Below are positions 35,348 to 46,778 of a stretch of 64,000 nucleotides of DNA, in pieces. The stretch's first letter is position 1; every line of letters begins with the position of its first letter. The DNA is from Cordia subcordata (Eukaryota > Streptophyta > Magnoliopsida > Boraginales > Cordiaceae). A program made the position numbers and the translations under genes. The stretch is from the NCBI GenBank assembly GCA_028554755.1, contig JAPTOF010000020.1, forward strand, positions 7,259,001 through 7,323,000, in the 5' to 3' direction. The notes beneath the pieces were generated by a model that was given only the letters and a program-made list of their open reading frames with translations, had not been told where the DNA came from and searched no databases.

Positions 35348-35385
<38 letters not shown>

Positions 35386-35721
35386 AACGTTGAAACAAAA
35401 TAATGTTTAAGGAAAATAATAATTTTTTGATAAAGATTTGCTTTTGTTTAAGACAGATAAAAATTACTGATCCTTTCCAGAAAAGTTTGTAATAATGCCA
35501 ATAATACATTAAATTTGAATAGGCAAGCTGTGTTACATACATTTAGAAAAGAAAATCGCTTGCATTTCCTTCATTAGATTTTCAAATCTCTCTATTCAGA
35601 GTTTTATTGAGTAACTATAACTAGTTGGCTTATCCATTTTATGAACAATCAGGAACATTAAGATGATAACCACAAAAGAAGCAAAACCCTATTACTTAAC
35701 TACACTTAGCCACCTACACAC

Positions 35722-35729
35722 TATAAATA
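35722..35729 (+). promoter_or_regulatory. TATA box of small-protein copy 3
   Basis: TATAAATA, 69 bp before the ATG, in the same context as in the other copies. Confidence 0.7.
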
Positions 35730-35797
35730 CTCCCACCATTTCCATTCATTTCATTCACAAAAAAACTCAAAAGTGTGAGCTTTCCGTATATAAAATC

Positions 35798-35989
35798 ATG
35801 TCAAGAAAAGTGTCATTCTCTGCTCTATTTTTCGTATGCTTTGCTGCGTTGCTTTCTCATGGCTTAGCAGCTGATGAATCTAAATCATCTGCAGAAGATG
35901 CTTCATCACAACTAAAACACCCAGACTTTTTCTTTGGTAAGGGAATACCACATTTCTTTTGGCATCCTCATCCATACTTTTTCCCTCAC
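35798..35989 (+). pseudogene. Secreted His/Pro/Phe-rich small protein, copy 3, 5' half
   Basis: The ATG is at 35798. The signal peptide (MSRKVSFSALFFVCFAALLS, then HGLA) and acidic segment are intact, followed by the first His/Phe-rich residues up to HPHPYFFPH. A 10.8-kb Tat element then interrupts the gene at CTCAC (35985-35989). The remainder resumes at 46779. Translation across the border adds about 22 LTR-derived residues and stops. The promoter and 5' flank are preserved, so a truncated secreted peptide could still be made, but the full product cannot. Confidence 0.88.
35985..35989. repeat. Target-site duplication of the full-length Tat element, left
   Basis: CTCAC, repeated at 46774-46778. 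Intact copy 4 shows the single uninterrupted word in CCCTCACTTGCCTCAC (read on the minus strand). Confidence 0.92.
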
Positions 35990-36487
35990 TGTAGAGGGTG
36001 TTTCTCTACAATCTCGTACAAGTGTTTAATTGGGCTCGATAACCTGCAAGACTAGAAAACATAATGAGTGTGGAAACCTCTGACACCTGTGTGGTGCCGG
36101 CCAAAGATACTCTGACGCTCAAGTCAGTATTGAAAAGTTGAAAAATGTATTTGGAGCAACTATGGGGTTTTTAAGGCAAACCAGGTTTATAGGCTTTAGT
36201 GTATATGTCCTCCGTCTCTTTTCTTGGTGAAGCATGCTTTTATAGCCTCCTGGCGGAAGAGTCCTCTCTGCTGGTTAACTCGTCAGATTACGTTTATCAC
36301 TTCTTATATATATCTCAAAGCGATCAGACTAATTGCTTGGCCATATCCACATTTTTTAGGCTCCTAAGATGATCGCTACTTAGCTACTTGGTGGGCCTTG
36401 GACTTTGATCCTAAGGCCCAACAGGCTGAGCCTTGATCCAAATACAATCATGGACCTTTCTGGGTCAAAAGATTTCTGGCCCAAACA
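35990..36487 (-). repeat. 3' LTR of the full-length Tat element
   Basis: TGTAGAGGGTG...GGCCCAAACA in plus orientation, paired with 46277-46773. Confidence 0.93.
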
Positions 36488-36512
36488 ATTGTCCCCCACT
36501 CTCTAAATTGGA
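36488..36512 (-). promoter_or_regulatory. Polypurine tract of the Tat element
   Basis: On the minus strand, AGAGAGTGGGGGACAAT sits directly before the 3' LTR, where plus-strand DNA synthesis starts in LTR elements. Confidence 0.75.
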
Positions 36513-37976
36513 GTTCTTCAATTGAGAGAGTTGTACTTTCATATGATGCTTTGCGACGCCAAGCCAATTATCATACAAATGCCATGCAACTCTTCGATAC
36601 TATCTTCTTCTCATGCGCACGAACGCTCCTCTTACTTGACACCCTCACGCTGAGCTCAGGCCTATTTGTCTCGCTCATTGCCTCGTCACATCTCTAGGTT
36701 ATGCTCGGATACTATAGAGCATATTTTACCTACAGACTGCTCTAGCAAGGACAATCCATCACATGGGCTATGTGTCTGGCTGTCCTATCAACGTCGCAGC
36801 TCCCAATCTGCAACTCATATCACATGGCAACCTCTATAGTACCTGCACCTTTAATACCCAAAAGCACGGACATCCTTCCCCATTAACGCGTCGTGTTGCG
36901 TCTGCTTATAGACTACAGCCATTGCGTTGCTTTCTTCCTACTCCAGTATCAGTATTATTATCCTTGCTCAATAAGACCAAATCTCGAATCAGCTTCCTTC
37001 GACATAGGCAATCTTGGAGCCGTGCCGTACCGTGCCATTCAACTCCGCCATGTCACGTTACGTTCCCCAGCTGGATGTTCTCGCCTATCGCACTTAAAAC
37101 GTTTGTGCTAATGATGGGTAGTCAGATTCATATTTTCTTCTAGCGATATTTTCCCTTGTTCAGTCGAACCTTGCTCGACTTCCGATCCTCGTGCACCAAG
37201 TGTTCGATTGAATGTCAAAGAAGGTTAACATGGATAAACGACATCCAAGGTTGGTGATCACCAAATGTTTGACATAATGCCAAAGAAAGTTAACATATAA
37301 AGTTGTCATCCAAGTTGACAATCACCAAGTGTTTGATGAAATGCCAATGAAAGCCAACATATAAAGTTGTCATCCAAGTTGACAATCACCAAGTGTTTGA
37401 TGAAATGCCAATGAAAGCCAACATATAAAGTTGTCATCCAAATCATTCTAGCTTGAAAGCTCATCACTAATCAACAAGCGCCTGGCGAGGTCTCTCAACA
37501 CCAACAACCAAGAATACACGAGAGGCACGCAAAGCCGCGGGGCTTGGCTTCCTGGTAAGATCACGATACCAACTACATCATACTCTTGATCAAGTACTTT
37601 TCGCACACACCTTAGGAAACCAAACACGCCATCTCGACCCCGTCACTTAGCCAACTCTTTTGCTTCTTCCCATTTTACATCGACTAGTATAGGCTATTAT
37701 CATAAACATGTAGTCCTAAACTCACAACAATATTTGTATGAAAATCAACGATTACCACATGCTTGTCGACATTCGCCGACCATCCGTGCATGCTCGTACC
37801 ACCTTGCACAACTCATGAATATTCTAATACACAATCTTTTGGATGATTCTGACTCTGCATGATATACTAACAACATGCTCCATTTCACTTGGCAGGCACG
37901 ATCTTGGATTTCCCACGCGCTTTTGCCTCCAGCAGGAAAAGCGCATCATCATCAACCGTAGTAAGTTCTCGAGGTT
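36513..37976. other. Non-coding 3' region of the Tat element
   Basis: It has a higher GC than the flanking genome, with no frame that looks conserved. The tandem array at 37201-37442 lies here. Plus-strand frames at 36763-37143 are short and unlike known proteins. Confidence 0.6.
37201..37442. repeat. 64-bp tandem repeat, about four copies
   Basis: Unit starts at about 37201, 37265, 37329 and 37393, each with GTTTGATGAAATGCCAATG and GTTGTCATCCAAGTTGACAA. Copies three and four are near identical, and the first two are diverged. Confidence 0.9.
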
Positions 37977-40004
37977 ATGCCAAACAAGGTCACTTCACAG
38001 GAATCGACAAGGCTTATAAGAAACGAAGCTAAGATGCCGCGGACTAAGCAAGTTCAACAAGCTGAAACCAGCCCCAAGCTACGGATTCCCCTTCGTCTTG
38101 GGATGAGATGCCGAGAACCGTCCAGGGAATTTTTCGCTGAAGGAATTCGATGCACTACTATAGAAGAAGAATTCAAGTACTATAGGGAATCTGGTCAGCT
38201 AAGTAAGGATGTTGTGGTAGTTCAGCCGAGACCCAGAGATTGGTCAAGCTCCTGTGTCGAAGGAGAAATAACCATGTTTCAGGATGTCCTCGACTTAGGG
38301 ATCTAGATCCCATTTCATCCTCACTTGTGTGCCATTTTCAACTCCTACGGAATTAGCCCCGGACAACTGCACCTACGCGGATGAAAAATCTTGTTGGCAG
38401 CGCTCATCTTACTACAGCAAAAGGGCATTCGTTTCTCGATTCCCATTTTTAAGACATTGTTCACCTTTGTCCTGTCTGCTAAAAAGCCCGGTTGGTTCAG
38501 CCTCTCCGCTTGCGGGAGTTACAGGCTTCTTGACTCCTTTCGGTCCGATGATGATGGCTCGTAGAGAGGAAAGTATCTGTTTCTTGCTCGAATACATGGT
38601 ATTTGGGATGTCCCTTGGCTGTGGGTTACTACGGCACAGAACAAACTCCCAAAGTTGAGTGAAGACACACGCAGAACACTACTTTCTTTAGCTAAAGAAT
38701 GTAGGAGTCAGTTATTCCATGTGAGAGACTTAACTACCCGCGACAATCTTGTTGCAGGAGGCTTTGTTGCACCACTAGAGCCCAGGGTGTGCCTGAGTAC
38801 TGAAATTAGCCTTGGGATAGATCGGCCCACTCGTGTAGTGAAAAACGCCCAGTTTCGAGCCCACAGCTCTGTTACGAGTGGCATGCCTTCTTCTTCTAGC
38901 ATAGCTGCTACTTCTTGTCCTGTTGAGTCAGACTCTTCACCTGCTTCAGGAGGTTCTGAGGAAACAGAAGGTGACCGTGATGATGAGGAAGACGAGGTCA
39001 CCCTTGCTACAGAAGGGAACGAAGATACAAGTGGTTCTTCAGATAGTGACCTCCCTAACGTTCCTCTCAACTTAGAGACCATTGATTCCTCCTCCTCGGT
39101 CGACTCAAGTACGATTGCATTTATTCTTGTTCTTCCCTATTGTCTCTTTTTATCATCTTCTCACCCTCTCTTTTTTTTTAAATGCAGTTGAAAAGCAAAG
39201 AACCATCATGGCAGTAGTCGAAAGGCTCACTTATAATCAAAAGAGGAAAGGAAGCTCTTCGTCCCAGGCCCCTGACATAGAAGGAGTGTCTACTAGCAGA
39301 CTCCAATATTTAACTACTTCCTCAACTGGAACTTCGGTCCCCGCAATGACCGAAGAGGACATTCTTGCGTGCTTTACCAAGAAAAGCACAACGGTACCCC
39401 CATACACGTATGTTTTCGTGTTGTATACAACCTTCACATTTTTTTTTGAATGCAGCTTGTTTCAGAGGTTTCTTCCTTTACGGCGATGGTTCCCTATATA
39501 TCAGCTAGATACCAAGATCTTCAACGCCTCCTTACCAATGAACAGGAAGCACGTGTTAGAGCTGAAAAGGGACTTGCAGAAGAGCAAGCATATCGCCTTA
39601 GGTTGGCGAAGGAACTAGAAATGGAACGATCATCCCATGTCAAAGCAGAATAAGATCTTGCGGCTGTCGGGGCTGCTAAAGAGGAACTTGAATCCAAATT
39701 CAATTCCCAAGTTGAAGAAGCCAGGAAGAACGCCGTGAGTGAGTACAAGAAGAGTAAGAAATTTGGTAAATACGTTGCCAGTGTGTCAAGGCTTAGTTCA
39801 GAGAAGGCTGCTAAGCAGGCTGTCAAAAATTGCTTACGCGAGGTTCAGCAGGTGTACTCAAATGTTGATATCAGTCGTTTTAAAGCCATCATTACTCCTC
39901 CGACTCCTCGCATCGATAAAGCCCAGTTAAGTGCTGACCCTCCGTCTGTATTAGGCCCTCCTAACACAGAAGGTGCTGGTCCGCCCGACTTTACAGGAGC
40001 ATAG
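37977..40004 (+). pseudogene. Antisense additional ORF of the Tat element, with two probable introns
   Basis: The frame runs opposite to gag-pol and stays in one phase from 37977 to 39108, with in-frame stops at 38304-38306 and two or more further sites. Readable stretches include KGIRFSIPIFKTLFTFVLS and IHGIWDVPWLWVTTAQNK, then LSLAKECRSQLF and an acidic Ser-rich linker. Probable introns are 39109-39187 (CAA|GTACGA to TGCAG) and 39394-39455 (ACG|GTACCC to TGCAG); both joins keep phase. The last part is a charged coiled coil (YQDLQRLLTNEQEARVRAEK) with one stop at 39651-39653, ending near 40004. Antisense additional ORFs are known in Tat elements and resemble plant transposon-associated proteins of unknown role. 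This copy is non-functional. Confidence 0.7.
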
Positions 40005-40368
40005 GAATCGCTCTGATTACACTCTTTTTGTTCTATGTTTTCTTTGTTTAAAAGCACAAAACTATAGACGCTTACTTTTATCAAAGTCAGTTTTAAATTC
40101 TAACTTTGTGTTCATATGCTTGGGCATACACATACGTATATATATATTTGATCTACTCATCAGATTTGAAACATGTCAAGCCTGCCGAGGCTTGCCGTAA
40201 TTTGACATGAGTGTGTCGAGACGGGCTGTCTCTCATCATGAGAAAGCTTGATACCAATTCATAATAGGATGTTGAATGATTGAGAGTTAACATTAGCCTG
40301 AGAAAGGCAGATTGCTTTGCAAACTTGTAAGAAATGGAGACTAATTTGTTAGTTCGTAAGAACATTAG

Positions 40369-40542
40369 CTGTTGTTGGCCAATGCGAGGTATAGAGGCTG
40401 TTGTTAGCCAATACGAGGTATAGAGGCTGTTGTTAGCTAATGCGAGGTATAGAGGCTGTTGTTAGCCAATGCGAGGTATAGAGGCTGTTGTTAATAGAGG
40501 CTGTTGTTAGCCAATGCGAGGTATAGAGGCTGTTGTTAGCCG
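40369..40542. repeat. 29-bp tandem repeat, about six copies
   Basis: The unit is GCTGTTGTTAGCCAATGC plus GAGGTATAGAG. One unit is truncated (GCTGTTGTTAATAGAG) near 40487-40502. It lies between the antisense ORF and integrase. Confidence 0.92.
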
Positions 40543-40779
40543 TTTTGCATAACAAGAACATTTTCCCGGAAGAAAAAGATACTTATTCTCGATATTTTCA
40601 CCTTTCCTTTGCAACTACAGTCTAATCTTCATCAAAGGAAAAGGAAAGAGACAAAAAGAAAACTTTTAACGAGGCTCTCCTAAAAGCACTCGCCTAACAA
40701 TTTATTTCTATTATAAAAGGAAAAGAAACTTACTAAAAATGATACTTCTTTAAATGAATCGCATTCCAGCATTTTGGTA

Positions 40780-43700
40780 ATTCCTTGCCATCTTTTGTAC
40801 GGAGCTTGTATGCCCCCAATCCAACCATTCCAGTTATTTGATAAGGTCCTTCCCAGTTGGGGCCCAGCTTTCCGTATTTATCTCCCTAGTATTTTCGAAG
40901 ACCCTCCTAAGTACCCAGTCTCCTTGTTTGAACACCCTCACCCTTACATTCCTATTGTAGTATTTAGCGACATTTCGTTGATATGTTGACATTCGAATGA
41001 GGACTTGCTCCTTCCTTTCATCAATGGCATCAAGCTCGAAGCGCATTCCCTTGTTGTTCTATTCTTCAGAAGCCTGGGTAACTCGGAGGGTTGGAAGACC
41101 AACTTTTGCGGGAATAACTGCTTCAACACCGTATACTAGTGAAAACGGTGTTTCTTCGGTGGAGGACCTAGCCGTGGTCCGATAAGACCACAACACTCCG
41201 GGGAGTTTCTCCACCCATTAGCCTTTGGCGCTCTCCAACCTTTTCTTCAACGTGGAAATTATAGTCTTGTTGGATGACTCTGCCAATCCGTTGGCTTGTG
41301 GGTGCCTTGGCGTAGAGAACGTGAGCCTGATTTTCCATTCCTTACAGAAATCCTTGAAACTGTGGCTGATAAATTGAGAACCGTTATCTGTTACAATCTC
41401 CAGAGGCACTCCAAACCAGCATATTATGTTTTTCCACACGAAGTTCTTGACTTCCTTGTCTCGAACCTGGTGGTACGACTCAGCCTCTACCCATTTGAAG
41501 AAATAATCTGTAGCAGCCAACATATACACCTTTTGACCTAGTGCGGTAGGTAGCTTCCCTACAATATCTATTCCCCACTTCATAAATGGCCATGGTGAAG
41601 TGATCATAGTCAGCGGTTTAGCGGGCTGTGGGGGAATTTGGGGGAATCTCTGACAACTATCGCATTTTCTCACATAGCTGCGAGCATCAGAACGCATAGT
41701 TGGCCAATAATATCCTGCAGAATGTGCCCGGTTGGCCAAACTTCTTGCCCCCGCATGATTCCTGCATTGTCCTTCATGCAACTCTGCCAAGACGTAGCTG
41801 GCCTCGTTCGGGCTTACACACCGCAAGTAAGGCCCTATGTAAGACCTTCTGTATAAGCTTCCATTGATAATACAAAAGCGAGTAGCTTTGATTTTAAGCT
41901 TCGTGGCTTCTCCACGGTCTTTAGGGATGACATCATCTTTGAGGTATTGGATGATCGGGGTCATCTAATTTGATTCGCCATCTACACACTCGACCTCAGT
42001 CGCTCGCTCTTTTGCAATGGCTGGCCATTAAAGATACACCACCGGGATGGTCTTCGAGGTAGTGGACTGCGTTGCCACCCCTAAGCTTGCTAGTGTGTTA
42101 GCATGGCAATTATCATCTCGACTTATCTACTTTATCGCAAACTCTTTGAACGACGGTAGCAACTCCTTGACTGTGGTCAGATAGGCCATCATTTTATCAC
42201 CTTTCGCCTGGTAGTTTCCCAAATTTTGATTTACTATTAATTAGGAATCGCTGTTTACTATGATGCACCCAACGTTTATTCCCTTCGCTAGTATTAAGCC
42301 TGCTATCAGGGCTTCATATTCGGCCTCATTGTTTGTGGCCTTGAAGCCACACTTTACCGATTGTTTGATTATAACTCCTTCAGGTGACCATAGCACCATA
42401 CCAAGTCCACTGCCTTTCACATTACTTGATCCGTCCACAAAAAGCTCCCATCGCCTAGGTATTGGTCTTTCAATGAGGCGCGCCACTTCTGTCATTGCCT
42501 TCGACTGATTGTTTAGTGTAAATTCTTCTACAAAATTAGCCAAGATCTGAGATTTTATCGCGGATCTTGGTTGAAACTCGATGTCGTATTCGCCTAGCTC
42601 GATGGCCCATTTAGCAAAACGACCAGATAGCTCAGGCTTATGCAGAACTGCTTTCAGGGGGAAGGTTGTCAATACTACGATAGGGTGGCCTTGGAAGTAC
42701 GGCCTTCACTTGCGGGCAGTAGTGACAAGAGACAGAGCAAGCTTTTCCAATTGGCTATATCTGGTTTCCACGGCAAGTAAGACTTTACTAGTGTAACACA
42801 CAGGGAGCTGCCGTTTTTCTTCTTCCCGGACCATCACAGCGCTGACCGCGGTTTTCGAGACCGCCAGGTAAACGAATAAAGTCTCTCTATCTTTTGGTTT
42901 AGATAGCAATGGTGGTTTGACAAGGTACATCTTCAACTTTTGTAACGCCTTCTCACATTCAGCTGTCCACATGAAGTCCTTGCTCTTGCACAGTACGTCA
43001 AAAAATGAACAACATTTATCTGACGACTTTGAGACGAATCTGTTGAGGGCTGCAACTCTACCCGTAAGTTTCATAACTTCTTGTGCGCTTCTTGGAGATG
43101 GGATGTCAAGCACGGCTCTTATGTGATTCGGATGCCGAGTGATAAAGTATCCGAGGAATCTCCCAGATTTGACTCCAAATGAACATTTGGTAGGGTTGAG
43201 CTTCATACCATACTTCCTCAAGACGTCGAAAGCTTGTTGTAGATGGCCGACGTGCTGCTCTGTCGCCAAAGACTTTACCAGCATATCATCAATATACACC
43301 TTCATGGTGCGCCCCACCTGGTCGGTAAACATCTTGTTAACAAGGCGTTGGTAGGTTGCTCTAGCATTTTTCAAGCCAAAAGGCATGACCTTATAACAGT
43401 ACGTGCCGCATTCGGTGATAAACGATATCTTTTCTTGATCTCTCGGATGCATGAGTATCTGGTTGTATCCAGAAAATGCATCCATAAAACTGAGGAGTTC
43501 GTGACCGGTAGTTGCATCCATCATCATATCGATGTGTGGTATAGGAAAGGAATCCTTGGGACATGCTCTGTTCAGATCCGTGAAATCAATACAAACCCTG
43601 TACTTTCCATTCTTTTTCTTTACCACGACAACACTGGCTAACCAATCTGGGTAATGCACTTCTCTAATAAACCCCACATTGATTAGCTTTTGAACTTCTT

Positions 43701-44424
43701 CATTGATAATGTGATTTCTTTCAGGGGCGAACTTTCTGCGCTTTTGCCTAACTTGGGCAAACTCTGGGCCAACTTTCAACTCATGAACCACGACCTTAAG
43801 ATCTATTCCCACCATATCAGCATATGACCATGCGAAGCAATCTCTGTTACTACTAAGAAAATTTATCACCTGGTTTCTTAGTTTTGGCTCCAATCTTGCC
43901 CCAATCTGGATTGTGTGACTTGGTTCATCAGGATCGATCTATATTTCATCTAGCTCCTCTAGCCGCGACAACTCAAATGATGCTGTTGTGGGTGCTATCC
44001 CTACTTGGAACAAAGTGTCGTGACGAGCACGTCTCATAGCGGTGCAGTAACATCTGCGGGAATCTGATTGCTGTCTCCTTATCTCTTGAACTCCCCACCT
44101 CGTTGGAAACTTAATAACTTGATGGTACGTGGATGGGACTGCCTTCATGTCATGGATCCAGGGCCTCCCTAATATGATGTTATATGGGGATGGACAATCA
44201 ATTACCAAAAATCACACGTCCAAGTTGACTCCTTCTGCAAAAACAGGCAGGTGTATCTCTCCAACGGTATGCTTTTGTTCTCCGCTGAACCCAATCAGGG
44301 GAGTGGATCGCCTTATGAGCCAATGCTCGTCGATTCCTATCTCCCTAAGAGGATCGAGCATTAAAACATTTGTAGAGCTTCCATTATCTACCAGTATCCT
44401 CCGAACACAGCAATTGGCTACCAT
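40780..44424 (-). pseudogene. Tat pol of the full-length element
   Basis: In order on the minus strand: protease with RRILVDNGSSTNVL (44424-44212), the LGRPWIH segment (44208-43939), reverse transcriptase (43893-42706) with FMDAFSGYNQILM and YIDDMLVKS, RNase H (42672-42241) with LFVDGSSNVKGSG, and integrase (41964-41218). Integrase shows the HHCC zinc region, both catalytic Asp contexts (MLAATDYF, IVTDNGSQF) and the Glu (ANGLAESSNK). The C-terminal GDWVLRRVFENTRE region follows (41046 to about 40780). Frameshifts and stops separate these pieces, so no full polyprotein can be made. A short internal deletion near 43130, where copy 1 has about five more codons, distinguishes it from the truncated copy. 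Together the domains would copy and integrate the element. Confidence 0.9.
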
Positions 44425-44678
44425 CGTGAGATGACTAATGCATCATCATGCGGGTTGTTGAGGCGGGAGGAGTCGTAATTAGAGAATGATACCATTATTT
44501 CTGGTCCCAAGTCGATTGTTTGCGGGAAATAATGATCCTGCTCCCTTGTCGGACGGACGTGTCTTCTTGCTGTTGAGACACTGATCCCGCTAATATAGGA
44601 TCCTCCTATAATGCAATTCAATGTTCGCTCGTGACGCGGAGGGCTTGGTGGGTTTGGGGGGATTGGATCTTTAGTTTT

Positions 44679-46213
44679 TCATTTTCCTTTTTGTCGAGCA
44701 AGGGGAAGCGGGATTGGATCTTCAGTTTTCCATTTTCCTTTTTGTCGGGCAAGGGTCTGCTTCCCCTTGTCAGAAAGAAACTCAGTTAGATATCCTTTCT
44801 TCAGCAGTTTGGCTACTTCCCATTTGAGGCTGTTGCAGTCTTCTGTGGTGTGACCATGATCTGTGTGAAATTCACACCATTTCATCCTATCTCTTGTCTG
44901 TGCAGGGGATCTCAACTTCGCCAGCCATTTGACTGTATTTCCCATGGTCCTAAGGGTGTGAACGAGTTAAGAGGGGGTCACTAACAGATTGTACTCTGGA
45001 GCTTCTGCCTTCGGCTCCGAATCTCGATCGAGAGGTCGTCTTCTATCACGTGGTCTCCCGTCTATTACTCTATTTTCGCCTCTATTCCTGAGAGGATAAG
45101 GCTCGTGTCTCCTCGAATGACGACTCAATTACATATCCTCTTGTTTACGAGTTGGGGAAATGCGGCGAAAATTGGCGCGATCATCCTCCCATTTGATCTT
45201 GGGCATCTTCTATAGTCTTGGATGGGTACTTCGTAAGCTCCTTGTACAGATCTGAGTCTGGAAGAAGCCCTCTTTTAAAGGCAGAAACTATCGTAGCCAT
45301 GTTACATTGGGGTATGGCTACTTTCTCCCTGTTAAACCTTCCTACGTAATCCCTAAGAGTTTCTCCCCTTCTCTGTACAATCAGATACAGATCATCTGAT
45401 TGTTTTTCCAGCTTTCTACTACTCGCATATTGCTCAACGAACATATCGATTAATTGAGCAAAAGAAGAGATGCAGCCATTTAGGAGATTAGTGTACCATT
45501 GAAGCGCGGGACCTGCCATACTCGAACCGAAGCTCTTACACATACAAGCTTCTCTCTTGTCATGGGGAATGGCCACGGTGTACATCTTCCGTTTATACTG
45601 CATTATCTGGTCATTAGGGTCCGAAGTTCCATCGAATGGTTTCATGTTCGGAAAAGAGAATTTGGGCGACAGATCTACCATCTCAATGGCATCTACGAAG
45701 AGAGATTCTGCGTAACTATCCGCGGCACTCCTTTTTATAGGTACAGGTACCCCTGGGATTCTTTGGATAAGGGATTCCAACTCAGCAAATCGTCTGAATA
45801 AGTCAGGGTGTAACCCATCCTGCACGGGTATCCCGTGTCCCCCTATCGATTTTTTGGTGATTCGAGGGACCGGCTACGTTAACACTTGTTACCAGGGTTG
45901 TTGCCGGTATGTTCGTGGTAGTTGTAGCTGGCAAGACACTACTCCCAGGGGTCTGGCGAGGTGTGGAATCCAATGACTGCATCGGGTCCACCGGTTCAAT
46001 CAGCACAGCTTTTTCTTTATCTTGGGATGTTATGGTTGCTAAGACGGTATTAATTTTTTCCAGTAGATCCAAGTTCTCTTGTCGTATGGCATTGTTTTCG
46101 GCTTCCACATCGCTGAACCTGCTTTAATACATTGCAATTTTCTCCTTGTAGGCCACCATCTTTATCAGGATGGCTTGCATATCGGTATAACTGCTAGAGC
46201 TGGGGTCGGTCAT
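44679..46213 (-). pseudogene. Tat gag of the full-length element
   Basis: ATG at 46213-46211 opens MTDPSSSSY as in the truncated copy. An early stop falls near 46126, and a frame shift occurs near 45805-45860. The main open stretch is 45825-45181, with FSFPNMKPFDGTSDPNDQIM, FGSSMAGPALQWYTNLLNGC and GRFNREKVAIPQCNMAT, the capsid-like core. The C-terminal CEFHTDHGHTTEDCNSL region (44945-44679) keeps the Cys that copy 1 has lost. A local 60-70 bp duplication near 44650-44760 repeats CTTTTTGTCGRGCAAGGG. It is not translatable as a whole. Confidence 0.87.
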
Positions 46214-46257
46214 CGTGTGAGCGTATAGTTTCTAGGTGTGAAATCGATTATCGAGGC

Positions 46258-46276
46258 CCCACGGTGGGCGCCAAAT
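46258..46276 (-). promoter_or_regulatory. Primer binding site of the Tat element
   Basis: On the minus strand TTTGGCGCCCACCGTGGGG follows the LTR end CCCTCTACAA. TGGCGCC-type sites are usual in the Tat and Athila groups; I did not assign the tRNA. Confidence 0.75.
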
Positions 46277-46773
46277 TGTAGAGGGTGTTTCTCTACAATC
46301 TCGTACAAGGGTTGATTGGGCTCAATAACCTGCAAGACTAGAAAACATAATGAGCGCAGAAACCTCTGACACCGGTGTGGTGCTGGCCAAAGATACTCCG
46401 ACACTCAAGTTAGTATTGAACAGTTGAAAAATGTATTTGGAGCAATTATGGGGTTTTCGGGGCAAACCAGGTTTATAGGCTTTAGTGTATATGTCCTCCA
46501 TCTCTTTTCCTGGTGAAGTATGCTTTTATAGCCTCCTGGCGGAAGAGTGCTCTCTGCTAGTTAACTCGTCAAATTACGTATATCACTTCTTATATATATC
46601 TCAAAGCGATTAGACTAATTGCTTGGCCATATCCCCATTTTTTAGGCTCCTAAGATGATTGCTACTTAGCTATTTAGTGGGCCTTGGACTTTGATCCTAA
46701 GGCCCAACAGGCTGAGACTTGATCCAAACGCAATCATGGACCTTTTCGGATCCAAAGATTTCTGGCCCAAACA
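46277..46773 (-). repeat. 5' LTR of the full-length Tat element
   Basis: TGTAGAGGGTG...GGCCCAAACA, followed by CTCAC and then the rest of small-protein copy 3. Confidence 0.93.
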
Positions 46774-46778
46774 CTCAC

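Larger units (their letters stand above)
30757..35611. repeat. Block B: compact direct duplicate of block A
   Basis: This matches 1049-11937 without the Gypsy element, solo LTR and Helitron-like segment, so it preserves the three empty sites (about 32027, 32513 and 34504). It has its own (TA)n and (AC)n tracts. It leads directly into the 5' flank of small-protein copy 3. Apart from the frame at 33026-33214 it shows no gene. Confidence 0.88.
35990..46773 (-). mobile_element. Full-length, degenerate Tat-clade Ty3/Gypsy retrotransposon
   Basis: A 10.8-kb element with LTRs of 497-498 bp, 5-bp target duplications, a TGGCGCC-type primer site, a polypurine tract, gag, DNGSS-type protease, reverse transcriptase, RNase H and integrase, all on the minus strand. 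Between integrase and the 3' LTR lies a region of over 4 kb. It carries an intron-containing plus-strand frame and two tandem-repeat arrays, an arrangement known for the Tat group of plant Gypsy elements. The LTRs differ at roughly 30 positions by eye. Many stops and frameshifts make it non-autonomous. Confidence 0.93.

Noticed and set aside
36763..37143. 126-residue plus-strand frame in the Tat 3' region
   Set aside because: It has no conserved motif, overlaps another frame of similar length, and lies in sequence with no sign of coding constraint.
37201..40542. CRISPR-like arrays (64-bp and 29-bp repeats)
   Set aside because: The units are head-to-tail with no unique spacers and lie inside a plant retrotransposon. 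They are ordinary tandem repeats.
45499..46127. Plus-strand frames opposite gag
   Set aside because: They are antisense shadows of the Tat gag sequence.
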